Positions 25,678-33,671 of a DNA stretch of 64,000 bases are shown piece after piece (position 1 is the stretch's first letter; each line of letters opens with the position of its first letter). The DNA is from Shewanella hanedai. GTDB taxonomy: Bacteria; Pseudomonadota; Gammaproteobacteria; Enterobacterales; Shewanellaceae. The notes under the pieces are model-generated. The model was not told the DNA's origin and searched no databases. It saw only the letters and a list, made by a program, of their open reading frames with translations. The DNA is taken from assembly GCF_007197645.1 (NCBI RefSeq), contig NZ_VKGK01000029.1, positions 1-64,000 on the forward strand, given 5' to 3'. Position numbers and translations under genes: made by a program.

Positions 25678-25833
25678 TGAACCGAATTTTTGTGTAAAGT
25701 TAACTTGTTTTGCTAACTCTACATCTGTTTTCATTGTTCATCATCATTCTCCTTAATTAGATAGTGTCTAGTACAGCTATCACCCTATTCCAAGTTTGGA
25801 ACATGTAGCGACCTGATTAGGTCGCTTTTTTTT
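25678..25833 (+). ncRNA. Candidate sigmaE-dependent sRNA, copy E
   Basis: Predicted transcript of about 155 nt. The leader is that of copy D; after GTTCATCATCATTCTCC (from 25736) the body diverges, with a TTCCAA-GT-TTGGAA hairpin (25788-25801) and a terminator AGCGACCT/AGGTCGCT (25807-25826) followed by eight T. The GCTAGCGC core is reduced to GTCTAGTAC. Confidence 0.7.
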
Positions 25834-25912
25834 GTCTGTCAAAAAGTGGATATAGGCAAGGAAAACAGAAGAGGAGCTAGGCAGGCTTCAAAATTTATGC
25901 ACAGGTACAAAA

Positions 25913-25933
25913 AAGGCCTCACAGGGAGGCCTT
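25913..25933 (-). terminator. Terminator of pstS
   Basis: AAGGCCTC/GAGGCCTT stem; on the minus strand it runs into six T, 19 bases beyond the stop codon. Confidence 0.85.
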
Positions 25934-25951
25934 AGTGAAGTGTCGCTTAGT

Positions 25952-26923
25952 TTAAAGACGAATACCGGCTTTAGCTAAATCCTTGGCAGTCACACTGCGA
26001 GGTAACGGTACATAACCATCTTTCTCAACAATCTGCTGACCTTGCTTGGACAAAGCAAACTTCAGGAACTCTCGGTCCATAGGGGACAAGTCTTTATTCG
26101 GGTGCTTGTTCACGTAAACATAGAGGTAACGTGATAGTGGATAAGTCCCACTTGCAGCATTAGCAGCAGTCGCCTCGATGTACTTAGTGCCTTTCTTCGA
26201 TATCGCTACCGCTTTTACACCCGCCGTCTTATAACCGATACCTGAGTAACCAATAGCATTAAGCGACTGAGACACCGACTGAACAACAGATGCAGAGCCT
26301 GGTTGCTCATTCACGTTGGCTTTGAAGTCACCTTTACATAAGGCTTTCTTCTTAAAATAACCGTACGTACCAGATACTGAGTTACGGCCATAAAGCTGTA
26401 TATCTCTGGCTGACCAGCCACCTTCGAGTCCTACCTCACCCCAGCGCTTAACATCATTACCACCACATTTATGGGTTGCGGAAAAAAGACTATCAATCTG
26501 CTCTATGCTCAACCCTTTAATCGGATTGTCTTTATGGACAAATACAGCCAGAGCATCAATAGCAACGCGGATAGCCGTTGGCTGGTAACCATAGCGCTTC
26601 TCAAAAGCTTCCACTTCGTTAGGCTTCATTTTACGGCTCATAGGACCGAACTGAGAAGTCGCTTCAGTCAATGCTGGTGGCGCAGTTGAAGAGCCAGCGG
26701 CCTGAATTTGGATATTAACGTTAGGGTACATCTCTTTAAATTCTTCAGCCCAAAGTGTCATCATATTAGCCAAAGTATCTGAACCCACCGATGATAGGTT
26801 ACCCGATACGCCACTTGTTTTTTCATAAACAGGCAGTGACTTATCGATTGCAGCGATAGAGGTTGCAGAAAACACACTCGCGACAGTTAAACTTACTGCA
26901 CCGACAATTTGTTTCAATTTCAT
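25952..26923 (-). CDS. pstS: Phosphate ABC transporter substrate-binding protein
   Basis: 323 residues from the ATG at 26923 (GGAG 7 bases upstream); a longer frame to 26971 lacks a ribosome binding site. The signal peptide is cleaved near SIAA. Family features are SVGSDTLANMMTLWAEEFK near the mature N-terminus, QAAGSSTAPPALTEATSQFG, and the RNSVSGTYGYFKK phosphate-binding segment. It captures phosphate in the periplasm for the PstCAB importer, which is not in this window. It lies downstream of phoB-phoR but has its own phased Pho boxes. Confidence 0.93.
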   Translation of the reverse strand: MKLKQIVGAVSLTVASVFSATSIAAIDKSLPVYEKTSGVSGNLSSVGSDTLANMMTLWAEEFKEMYPNVNIQIQAAGSSTAPPALTEATSQFGPMSRKMKPNEVEAFEKRYGYQPTAIRVAIDALAVFVHKDNPIKGLSIEQIDSLFSATHKCGGNDVKRWGEVGLEGGWSARDIQLYGRNSVSGTYGYFKKKALCKGDFKANVNEQPGSASVVQSVSQSLNAIGYSGIGYKTAGVKAVAISKKGTKYIEATAANAASGTYPLSRYLYVYVNKHPNKDLSPMDREFLKFALSKQGQQIVEKDGYVPLPRSVTAKDLAKAGIRL

Positions 26924-26989
26924 TCTTTGCTCCAGTATTAGATGTACTTGCTTGAATAAATTAATTAACAATTAAGTTGTAGCAAGTAT

Positions 26990-27040
26990 CAATTGCCAGC
27001 ATGACAAGTCTATTACTTTGATATGACACTTAGATGACAA
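26990..27040 (-). promoter_or_regulatory. Tandem Pho boxes upstream of pstS
   Basis: On the minus strand seven-base PhoB half-sites recur every 11 bp: TTGTCAT (27040-27034), GTGTCAT (27029-27023), a weak AAGTAAT (27018-27012) and TTGTCAT (27007-27001). The first pair is nearly the consensus CTGTCAT-N4-CTGTCAT, in the direction of pstS. Confidence 0.85.
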
Positions 27041-27046
27041 GCCTCA

Positions 27047-28348
27047 TCAATGATATGAGGTGGATACCAAATGTTCAGGAATAAGGAAACTAAACTCGCT
27101 TCCCTCACCCAGTTCACTGGATATCATCAATTCGCTCTGATGGTGACTCAAGGCATGCTTGGTTATCGCCAAACCCAGTCCAGTTCCTCCCTTTTGACGT
27201 GTCCGTGCACTGTCAACCCGATAGAAACGTTCAGTTAATCGTCCAATGTGTTGCGATGCGATTCCATCGCCAGTATCAGCAACAGTAAACATCGCCCCTG
27301 AAGCCACCTTTTTCCAACTCACATCAATTTTCCCACCTGGCGGTGTGTAACGGATCGCGTTTGAAATAAGGTTTGAACACGCACTGCGCAGTTCAATCTC
27401 AATACCGTACAAGTGACAGTCAGCTGCACAGGTAAAGTTGAGATCATGCTGTCCAAGAGATAATGCTTCCGCCTCCTCAGTGAGTATGCACATCATCTGC
27501 GACATATTCACTTTGACCTCCAAATTATTCTCAGCAGAATCCTCAATGCGAGACAGTACCAGTAACTGTTCAACCATAGAACGCATTCTATGCGTCTGTT
27601 GTTGCATCTGATCCATCGCCTTGGTGTTGGGAGAACCAGGTTCTGCCATCTCTTGCATCATCTCAAGGTAGCCCTGCAATACTGTCAATGGAGTCTTAAG
27701 CTCATGTGACACATTGGCCACAAAATCTTTACGCATGCTTTCGAGCTGTCTGACTCGCGTAATGTCGCGGGCGATCAATAAGAATTGGCCAGTTCCGTAA
27801 CCCATGATCCGAATCTCAAGCACACGTCGCTCCGATTGTGGAGACGCTAACTCAAAGGGCTCATGGTAGATTTCGTTCTTTAAATAATTAGAAAAGTCAG
27901 GATGTCGCAGTAGGTTGTCTATCCTCTGGCCGCTGTCTAGTGGCCACACTAAACCAAGCAGCAATTGAGCCAGCTTATTACACCAAACAATGTTGTAATC
28001 AGCATCAAGCACTACCGCAGCATCGGGAAGCGCTTCCGCTCCCTGTCGAAAACGCCCCAAAAGAAAAGCTAACTGTGATACTCGTTTCCGATTTTTTCCC
28101 TGCAGACGGTAGATACCATTAAACACCCCTTCCCAACTGCCTTTCCCATTTGGAGGCGTGAGGCGTTTATCTCGCCATAGCCAAAAGTTGAGTCTTGATA
28201 GTTGGCGATAATGCCAAAAAAGCAGAGAGATGGCGCCAATAAGCAGAACCCACACGATCTCACCGACAAGGAGACCTAAAATAAAGCAGAGTACGAGGTA
28301 GGTTATTAAGCGAGATAGCAGCCGATAACCTGAATATGATTCAAACAT
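27047..28348 (-). CDS. phoR: Phosphate-regulon sensor histidine kinase
   Basis: 433 residues. Two close N-terminal membrane segments (about 10-45) and a charged region are followed by a PAS-like domain (about 95-195, AAVVLDADYNIVWCN), the phosphoacceptor H-box VSHELKTPLTVLQG with His215, and the N (NLISNAIRYTPPGG), G1 (VADTGDGIA) and G2 (GGTGLGLAITKH) ATP-binding boxes. The short periplasmic loop fits PhoR, which senses phosphate through the Pst/PhoU complex. It follows phoB by 104 bases, and pstS begins 124 bases after its stop. Confidence 0.93.
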   Translation of the reverse strand: MFESYSGYRLLSRLITYLVLCFILGLLVGEIVWVLLIGAISLLFWHYRQLSRLNFWLWRDKRLTPPNGKGSWEGVFNGIYRLQGKNRKRVSQLAFLLGRFRQGAEALPDAAVVLDADYNIVWCNKLAQLLLGLVWPLDSGQRIDNLLRHPDFSNYLKNEIYHEPFELASPQSERRVLEIRIMGYGTGQFLLIARDITRVRQLESMRKDFVANVSHELKTPLTVLQGYLEMMQEMAEPGSPNTKAMDQMQQQTHRMRSMVEQLLVLSRIEDSAENNLEVKVNMSQMMCILTEEAEALSLGQHDLNFTCAADCHLYGIEIELRSACSNLISNAIRYTPPGGKIDVSWKKVASGAMFTVADTGDGIASQHIGRLTERFYRVDSARTRQKGGTGLGLAITKHALSHHQSELMISSELGEGSEFSFLIPEHLVSTSYH

Positions 28349-28452
28349 ATGTTACCAATTACATTAAATATATCCAGACCATAGGAGAAGGTGAGGCACA
28401 AGGTAATTCAAGTAACCTATCGCGCCCAACCTATTTAAACAACTTTCCAGCT

Positions 28453-29142
28453 TTATGTTCGAGTTGAGAAACGGTAACCCGCACCTCGAACAGTTTGAAT
28501 TAAACGATCATGATTCGAAGGTTCAATGGCTTTTCTTAATCGTCTGATATGCACATCTACTGTTCGATCTTCAACATAAACATTAGTACCCCATACATTA
28601 TCGAGTAACTGCTCTCGACTGTACACCCTCTCAGGGTGAGTCATGAAGAAGTGAAGCAGTCTAAACTCAGTAGGCCCCATCTCCAGCACTTGGTCACCCA
28701 CGGTGACTCTGTGGCTAATAGGATCTAACATCAAGCCCTGAACATCGATTGGTTCTTCAAGACTCGTCGGAGAACTACGGCGGATCACCGCTTTAATTCT
28801 TGCCACCAGCTCCTTTGGAGAAAATGGTTTGGTGATGTAATCATCGGCCCCCACTTCCAACCCACGCACTTTATCTTCCTCCTCACCACGAGCAGTCAAC
28901 ATTATGATGGGGATTTGTCGCGTAAATTCATCTTGGCGTAAACGTTTAGCCAATTGAATCCCGCTACCACCGGGAAACATCCAATCCAATAAAACAAGAT
29001 CGGGATAGGGTTCACAAATCATGTCTAACGCAGAGTCAAAATCTTCGGCTGCGGTAACAACAAAACCATGCTGTTCCAATACAAAAGTTAGCATTTCTCT
29101 AATCGCTAACTCATCTTCAACAATCAATATCCTAGCAGTCAT
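28453..29142 (-). CDS. phoB: Phosphate-regulon response regulator
   Basis: 229 residues, the standard PhoB length. The receiver domain has the acidic pocket (VEDE), phosphoacceptor Asp53 in LVLLDWMFPGGSG and Lys in YITKPFSPKEL. The C-terminal winged-helix domain has GPTEFRLLHFFMTHPERVYS and VDVHIRRLRKAIEP. It activates phosphate-starvation genes through Pho boxes such as the set before pstS. Upstream are two TTGTCAT half-sites on the opposite strand whose spacing (20 bp) does not fit a clean Pho box. Confidence 0.95.
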   Translation of the reverse strand: MTARILIVEDELAIREMLTFVLEQHGFVVTAAEDFDSALDMICEPYPDLVLLDWMFPGGSGIQLAKRLRQDEFTRQIPIIMLTARGEEEDKVRGLEVGADDYITKPFSPKELVARIKAVIRRSSPTSLEEPIDVQGLMLDPISHRVTVGDQVLEMGPTEFRLLHFFMTHPERVYSREQLLDNVWGTNVYVEDRTVDVHIRRLRKAIEPSNHDRLIQTVRGAGYRFSTRT

Positions 29143-29222
29143 AAGCGATCTTCTGTCCGATGAATGTTCACACGTCTATTATTGGTCAGTTTTATTACAA
29201 AATTATGATCATAAACGCCATT

Positions 29223-29249
29223 TTGTCATAAATAGAGAAAACTTGTCAT
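29223..29249 (+). promoter_or_regulatory. Two Pho-box-like half-sites upstream of phoB
   Basis: TTGTCAT occurs at 29223-29229 and 29243-29249 in the phoB upstream region. Start-to-start spacing is 20 bp rather than a multiple of 11, and orientation is opposite to phoB, so autoregulation through them is only possible, not strong. Confidence 0.35.
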
Positions 29250-29313
29250 AAAGTTAAACTGAATCCTTCATTCTTGATCCGCTTGAGGTGCTTTGCTTTT
29301 TATAAGCAATAAA

Positions 29314-29333
29314 AAAGAGGCCTAAGCCTCTTT
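29314..29333. terminator. Terminator of the porin gene
   Basis: AAAGAGGC/GCCTCTTT arms around a 4-base loop, with T-tracts on both strands; 21 bases beyond the porin stop codon. Confidence 0.8.
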
Positions 29334-29354
29334 ATTTATTACTAAATGATCTGT

Positions 29355-30314
29355 TTAGAATTTGTGTTCTAATCCTAAACCTAAGAATTTATCATCATCT
29401 CCAGCGCCTTCATACGAACGATTGGTGTAGAAAGCAAACAACTTAGTTGGCTTACCTAACTTATAGTCACCACCAATTGACCAAGAATCACCTTTATCTT
29501 CCATATCTTGATACTGCGCTTTAAGCACTACAGCATCGATAGCATAGGCAGCACTGAACATATAACCAGTATAACTGTCGCCATTATATGGGTTAGCTTC
29601 TCCATCAGTATCTAAGGTATATACCTTCTCTTCTTGCTGATACATACCACCAAGGACTAGACCTGCTATTTTACCTTGCACAGTGGCACGAGCAACTTGG
29701 TAACCTTTAACATCTGAATCATAAGCAATCGATGCGTAGATTGGAGATTTTTTCAGTTTAGCATCGCCATACATTGCCGCTAAGCTGTATCCATCTTGCT
29801 TTAATTGGTCACTATCACCGCTAGCAGCATAAGTCACACCTAACTTTATACCGCTAAATGACGGTGAAAGATAAGTCGCTGTCTGAGCAAGGCGATTCTC
29901 ACCTTTAAACAAGTTTTTCAAATCTCCAGACAGGTCATTGAATTGATCAACTTTACCTTGAGATTGCTTTAGCATCGTGTCATTACGACCAACAGATATG
30001 GCACCAAAATCACCTCTTAATCCCACAAATTGATTGCGAGCTTTAAAGTTGTTTTTGCTGTCATCGCCAGTATCCACTTCATACTCAATCGTATAAAAAG
30101 CTTCTAGTGAGCTACTAAGCTCAAATCCACCTTTAACACCTAAGCGTGAAGCGTTACTTTGAATCGTCGTTTCAGACTCACCGCTGACATCATTAGATTG
30201 AGCCGTGACGTTCAACTTACCGTAAACTGTTAATGGCTCAGCAGCATTTGCAGAAGCCAAGGTAGCAGTAGCAAGAGCGGAAGCAAGTAGTGTTTTACAA
30301 AAAGCGTTCATCAT
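29355..30314 (-). CDS. Gram-negative general porin
   Basis: 319 residues from the first of two adjacent ATGs (30314; the second, 30311, is better spaced from AAAGGA and gives 318). The signal peptide is cleaved near ANA-AEP. The mature N-terminus TVYGKLNVTAQ, the loop-3-type segment (GRNDTMLKQSQGKVDQFNDL), repeated amphipathic strands and terminal HKF mark a 16-strand trimeric porin. Its position next to phoB suggests but does not prove phosphate control; only one isolated Pho half-site is upstream. The SD and start codons are complementary to the sRNA-like units at 21.6-25.8 kb. Confidence 0.9.
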   Translation of the reverse strand: MMNAFCKTLLASALATATLASANAAEPLTVYGKLNVTAQSNDVSGESETTIQSNASRLGVKGGFELSSSLEAFYTIEYEVDTGDDSKNNFKARNQFVGLRGDFGAISVGRNDTMLKQSQGKVDQFNDLSGDLKNLFKGENRLAQTATYLSPSFSGIKLGVTYAASGDSDQLKQDGYSLAAMYGDAKLKKSPIYASIAYDSDVKGYQVARATVQGKIAGLVLGGMYQQEEKVYTLDTDGEANPYNGDSYTGYMFSAAYAIDAVVLKAQYQDMEDKGDSWSIGGDYKLGKPTKLFAFYTNRSYEGAGDDDKFLGLGLEHKF

Positions 30315-30608
30315 TAAATCCTTTCGACGTATCAATTCGTCTTTGGTTATTGGTTTCGATACCGAGAAGTTTGTCAGTTATATATTGCAGATATATTTCA
30401 ATCAGGTTTATTTTTAATAAAACATGGTTGAACATGAATTAACTTAGTACAAGAAGTCCTTGAATACCAAGGGATGTGAACGAAAAAAAAGTTTTATGAC
30501 ACTTTTGTGAAATATGAATTCAGCCTAAGGTTCGATAAATATCTTTGCGGTTTACCCGAGCTCGGCAATGACTTACACTGCGCCTTTAATTTTAATTGGG
30601 CGCTCATT

Positions 30609-31520
30609 ATGTGGTTTAAAAATCTGACTGTTTACCGTTTTAATAAACCTTTCTCTGTTGATCCAGAAGCGCTTGAAAAGTCATTGGAAGACTTCACTTT
30701 CTCTCCATGCTCAAGCCAAGACATCAGTAAATTCGGTTTCTCTAATGCCCTAGGTAAGAAAGGCATTTCACTGGTACACAGTGCGGGCGGCCGTCACCTT
30801 ATCTGCGCGACAAAAGAAGATAAAATCCTTCCTGGCCAAGTCATTAAAGAAGCACTCGAAGATAAAGTTGCTCAAATTGAAGCCGAAGAAGATCGTAAAT
30901 TAGCGAAGAAAGAAAAAGACGCTATGAAGGAGGAGATCATTATGACTCTACTTCCTCGTGCCTTCACAAAGCGCAGCCAAATTCATGCGCTGATCATCCC
31001 TGAAATTGAGATGATTTTAGTCGATAGCTCAAGTGCGGCTAAATCTGAAGAGCTGTTAGCGCTATTAAGAAAAGCCTTAGGTTCACTGCCTATTATTCCT
31101 TTAAGCTTTAAAACGCCTATCGAAACTCAGCTAACTGAGTGGGTAAAAGGAAACTGCACACCAGCACCTTTCATCATGCAAGATGAAGCTGAGCTTAAGA
31201 CAGATTCTGATGAAGGCGGAATTGTTCGCTTTAAACAACAGGATCTGACAGAGACAGAAGTACTCGCTCATATCGAAGTGGGTAAGCAGGTACATAAACT
31301 GGCGCTACATTTCGGTCAGTCAATCGCTTTCATTCTGCAGTCTGATGCCGCTATCAAGCGTCTTAAGTTCTCTGAAGAGTTCAGAGCAGGTAATGACGAA
31401 GTAGGCACTGAAGACCCAATGGCTCGTTTGGATGCTGATTTTGCACTTATGGGTAGCGAGCTTATCGCGCTGATGAACTCATTAGTGGAAGTCCTTGGCG
31501 GCGTAGAAGACACCATTTAG
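30609..31520 (+). CDS. rdgC: Recombination-associated protein RdgC
   Basis: 303 residues from the ATG at 30609, the standard RdgC length and N-terminus (MWFKNLTVYRFNKPF); a longer reading from 30507 is not supported. RdgC is a ring-shaped DNA-binding dimer that restrains RecA-driven exchange. The family segments GFSNALGKKG, LPRAFTKRSQIHALI and the C-terminal DADFALMGSELIALMNSL are present. It is divergent from the porin gene and followed by a strong terminator. Confidence 0.95.
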   Translation: MWFKNLTVYRFNKPFSVDPEALEKSLEDFTFSPCSSQDISKFGFSNALGKKGISLVHSAGGRHLICATKEDKILPGQVIKEALEDKVAQIEAEEDRKLAKKEKDAMKEEIIMTLLPRAFTKRSQIHALIIPEIEMILVDSSSAAKSEELLALLRKALGSLPIIPLSFKTPIETQLTEWVKGNCTPAPFIMQDEAELKTDSDEGGIVRFKQQDLTETEVLAHIEVGKQVHKLALHFGQSIAFILQSDAAIKRLKFSEEFRAGNDEVGTEDPMARLDADFALMGSELIALMNSLVEVLGGVEDTI

Positions 31521-31535
31521 GTTCATTTACGGTGC

Positions 31536-31565
31536 AAAAAAGGCGCTAATTAGCGCCTTTTTTAT
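31536..31565. terminator. Terminator of rdgC
   Basis: AAAAAAGGCGCT/AGCGCCTTTTTT, T-tract on both strands; it also serves the convergent M61 gene. Confidence 0.9.
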
Positions 31566-31583
31566 TAACGACAATTTAATAGA

Positions 31584-33389
31584 TCAATCATCGGCCTTAA
31601 GCTTGCCCTTCTTGTCGAATGGCCAGTCTATGCCTGACCAAGCTTTGAAGAATGCTTTCTGAGCGCGACTCGGCTTCTTAACACTGACTAATTTAAGTTT
31701 ACCGCTTTGGACTTCACCTAAGGTCAACGACACAGATTTAAGCTTATCGTCACTAAACAGTGTCACCTCAATATCAGCGCCTGGTTTAAAATCTTTAATT
31801 CGCGCGTCAAATCCGCCCGCAGTCACTTTAAGGCCGTTAATGGCAACAATTTCATCGCCTAGCACAATGCCAGCTTGCCAAGCAGGACCATCTCGCAGCA
31901 CTTGCTGCAATGTGAGCGATTTACCGCTTATTTCCATACCAGAAAAAGCGATGGCTTTAGAGTCCTCTCCATAGCTTATCTGTAAACCAGCTTGAGATAA
32001 CAGGGTAAGGAAATCTAAGGTTACAGGAGTATTTACGTGTGTCTGCCACCAGTTAGTATAATCTTCGCCCGTCAGCTGTTGTAAAATCTGCTGCACATCA
32101 GCCACCCCATAACCTGCGGGGATTTTATGATCGCGGTACAAGGCTTTATGCACATCACGGTAAGAAGATTTCAAATCCGTTTCATCTAGTAACGAGAAGT
32201 CTAATGCCATGGAGACTAAGAAGCCTTCTGAATAGATATTTGTACTGTGGTTAATCGCATAATCTCCACCCGTACTTGTCCACTGGTTAGCACTCGCTTC
32301 AGCGACAGACTGTACTTCACGACCCGGTGTTAGCTCACTTCTTGCAATGCGCTTGGCCAAGTCCTCTAAAAACTCCTGCGGGGTGATAACACCTGCGCGC
32401 AATAATAACTGACTTTGAAAATAACTGGTCGAGCCTTCTGCTATCCATAACAGCTCGCTAATATTCTCTTGTTGGTAATCATAAGGAACCAGTCCTTGGG
32501 GCCGATAAGCCTTCACATTCCAAGTATGAATAAATTCATGAGAAGCGGTTTTGATAAAGCCTAAGTAATCTTCACGTTCACGATAACTAAATCTCGGCCT
32601 TTGAATAATGGTCGAATTGAGGTGTTCTGTTGCCCCACTCGCCCCGCTAGTTGCGTGTACCATATAAACGTAGCGTTCGAAAGGATAACCGTCCCAGATG
32701 GCGTCTGCTTCACCACTGAGTTTGGTCAGATCTGTCACCATCTGCTCTACGTCATAATTCCCTTCGCCCCAGATCACCAGTTCATAGTCACGGCCATCGG
32801 CAGAAAAGCGTCTCTGCTGGTTAATGCCCGTTTCAATTGGCGAATCAACGAGCACATCGTAATTATCGGCAACAAATGTGTTGGCCTCATCGCCTGAAGC
32901 CATCCCTGAGTGGCTACGCCAATCTGATGGCACACTCATGGCAACATGAATGGGTTCATTTCTAAACTCAGGGCTATATACAAAAGTGCCACTGGCATCA
33001 AGAAATGCATGACTGGCATCAATATGCCCCACTCGCTGCCCAAGCTTATTTAAATAGAGCTGATAACTAATAGATACAGCGGTAGGCTGACTAAGCGAGA
33101 CTGTCCACTCACCGTTCGCGGTACGGGACACAGGTAATTCAGCCCCATTAGCATCTTTAGCACTTAAATATCTTATCGAGTCAGCCAAAGGCAGAACCTG
33201 ATATTTACCGGTTCTCCATACTGGGAGCTGAACGTTAAGCTCTGAAGCTTTCGATAAAGGGAAGTCAACGCTGACTTGGGCCAAGTGATGCTGAGATTGA
33301 GTTAAATCTATCTGATAATTGACATCTGCAAGGCTTGGGATAGAAAAAAGCAGGCTAAAAGTTAACATCGATGGAATGGCTGGTTTCAC
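31584..33389 (-). CDS. M61-family peptidase with PDZ domain, periplasmic
   Basis: 601 residues with a signal peptide cleaved near SLA-DV. An N-terminal beta domain is followed by the M61 glycyl-aminopeptidase catalytic domain: HEFIHTWNVKAYRP with zinc ligands His284 and His288, and ELLWIAEGSTSY with the third ligand Glu. A PDZ domain occupies about 480-560 (DGPAWQAGIVLGDEIVAING). Such enzymes cleave N-terminal Gly or Ala from peptides. The gene faces rdgC and shares its bidirectional terminator. Confidence 0.9.
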   Translation of the reverse strand: MKPAIPSMLTFSLLFSIPSLADVNYQIDLTQSQHHLAQVSVDFPLSKASELNVQLPVWRTGKYQVLPLADSIRYLSAKDANGAELPVSRTANGEWTVSLSQPTAVSISYQLYLNKLGQRVGHIDASHAFLDASGTFVYSPEFRNEPIHVAMSVPSDWRSHSGMASGDEANTFVADNYDVLVDSPIETGINQQRRFSADGRDYELVIWGEGNYDVEQMVTDLTKLSGEADAIWDGYPFERYVYMVHATSGASGATEHLNSTIIQRPRFSYREREDYLGFIKTASHEFIHTWNVKAYRPQGLVPYDYQQENISELLWIAEGSTSYFQSQLLLRAGVITPQEFLEDLAKRIARSELTPGREVQSVAEASANQWTSTGGDYAINHSTNIYSEGFLVSMALDFSLLDETDLKSSYRDVHKALYRDHKIPAGYGVADVQQILQQLTGEDYTNWWQTHVNTPVTLDFLTLLSQAGLQISYGEDSKAIAFSGMEISGKSLTLQQVLRDGPAWQAGIVLGDEIVAINGLKVTAGGFDARIKDFKPGADIEVTLFSDDKLKSVSLTLGEVQSGKLKLVSVKKPSRAQKAFFKAWSGIDWPFDKKGKLKADD

Positions 33390-33671
33390 TCTTTCGTCCT
33401 TCTGTTATTATTCTTATGACATTTCGTTGACGAGTATAACACCGAAATAATGTAGAATTAGCAGGTATCGTTTCTGATCTACATTAATATTAAAACCCGT
33501 TGTTGTTAGCCCAAATGCTATTCACATGAAATTTCAATATTTAAGTAAAAATTATAGAAATTAGATGCTTATCTCGTTATATTTAACAAGATATTTGCAC
33601 TAAAAGTAGATTGCTATACATTACGTGGAAAATGTTCCCTTTCTATTTTGCCTTAAACAAGTAGGACATAG

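Noticed and set aside
21654..25835. Five repeated intergenic units read as REP-like or MITE repeats instead of RNAs
   Set aside because: They share only short conserved blocks, have different lengths and terminators, are all on one strand with phased promoter elements, and lack terminal inverted repeats or target duplications.
29223..29249. Strong Pho box controlling phoB
   Set aside because: The half-sites are 20 bp apart and on the wrong strand, so they do not form a phased PhoB site; listed only as weak half-sites.
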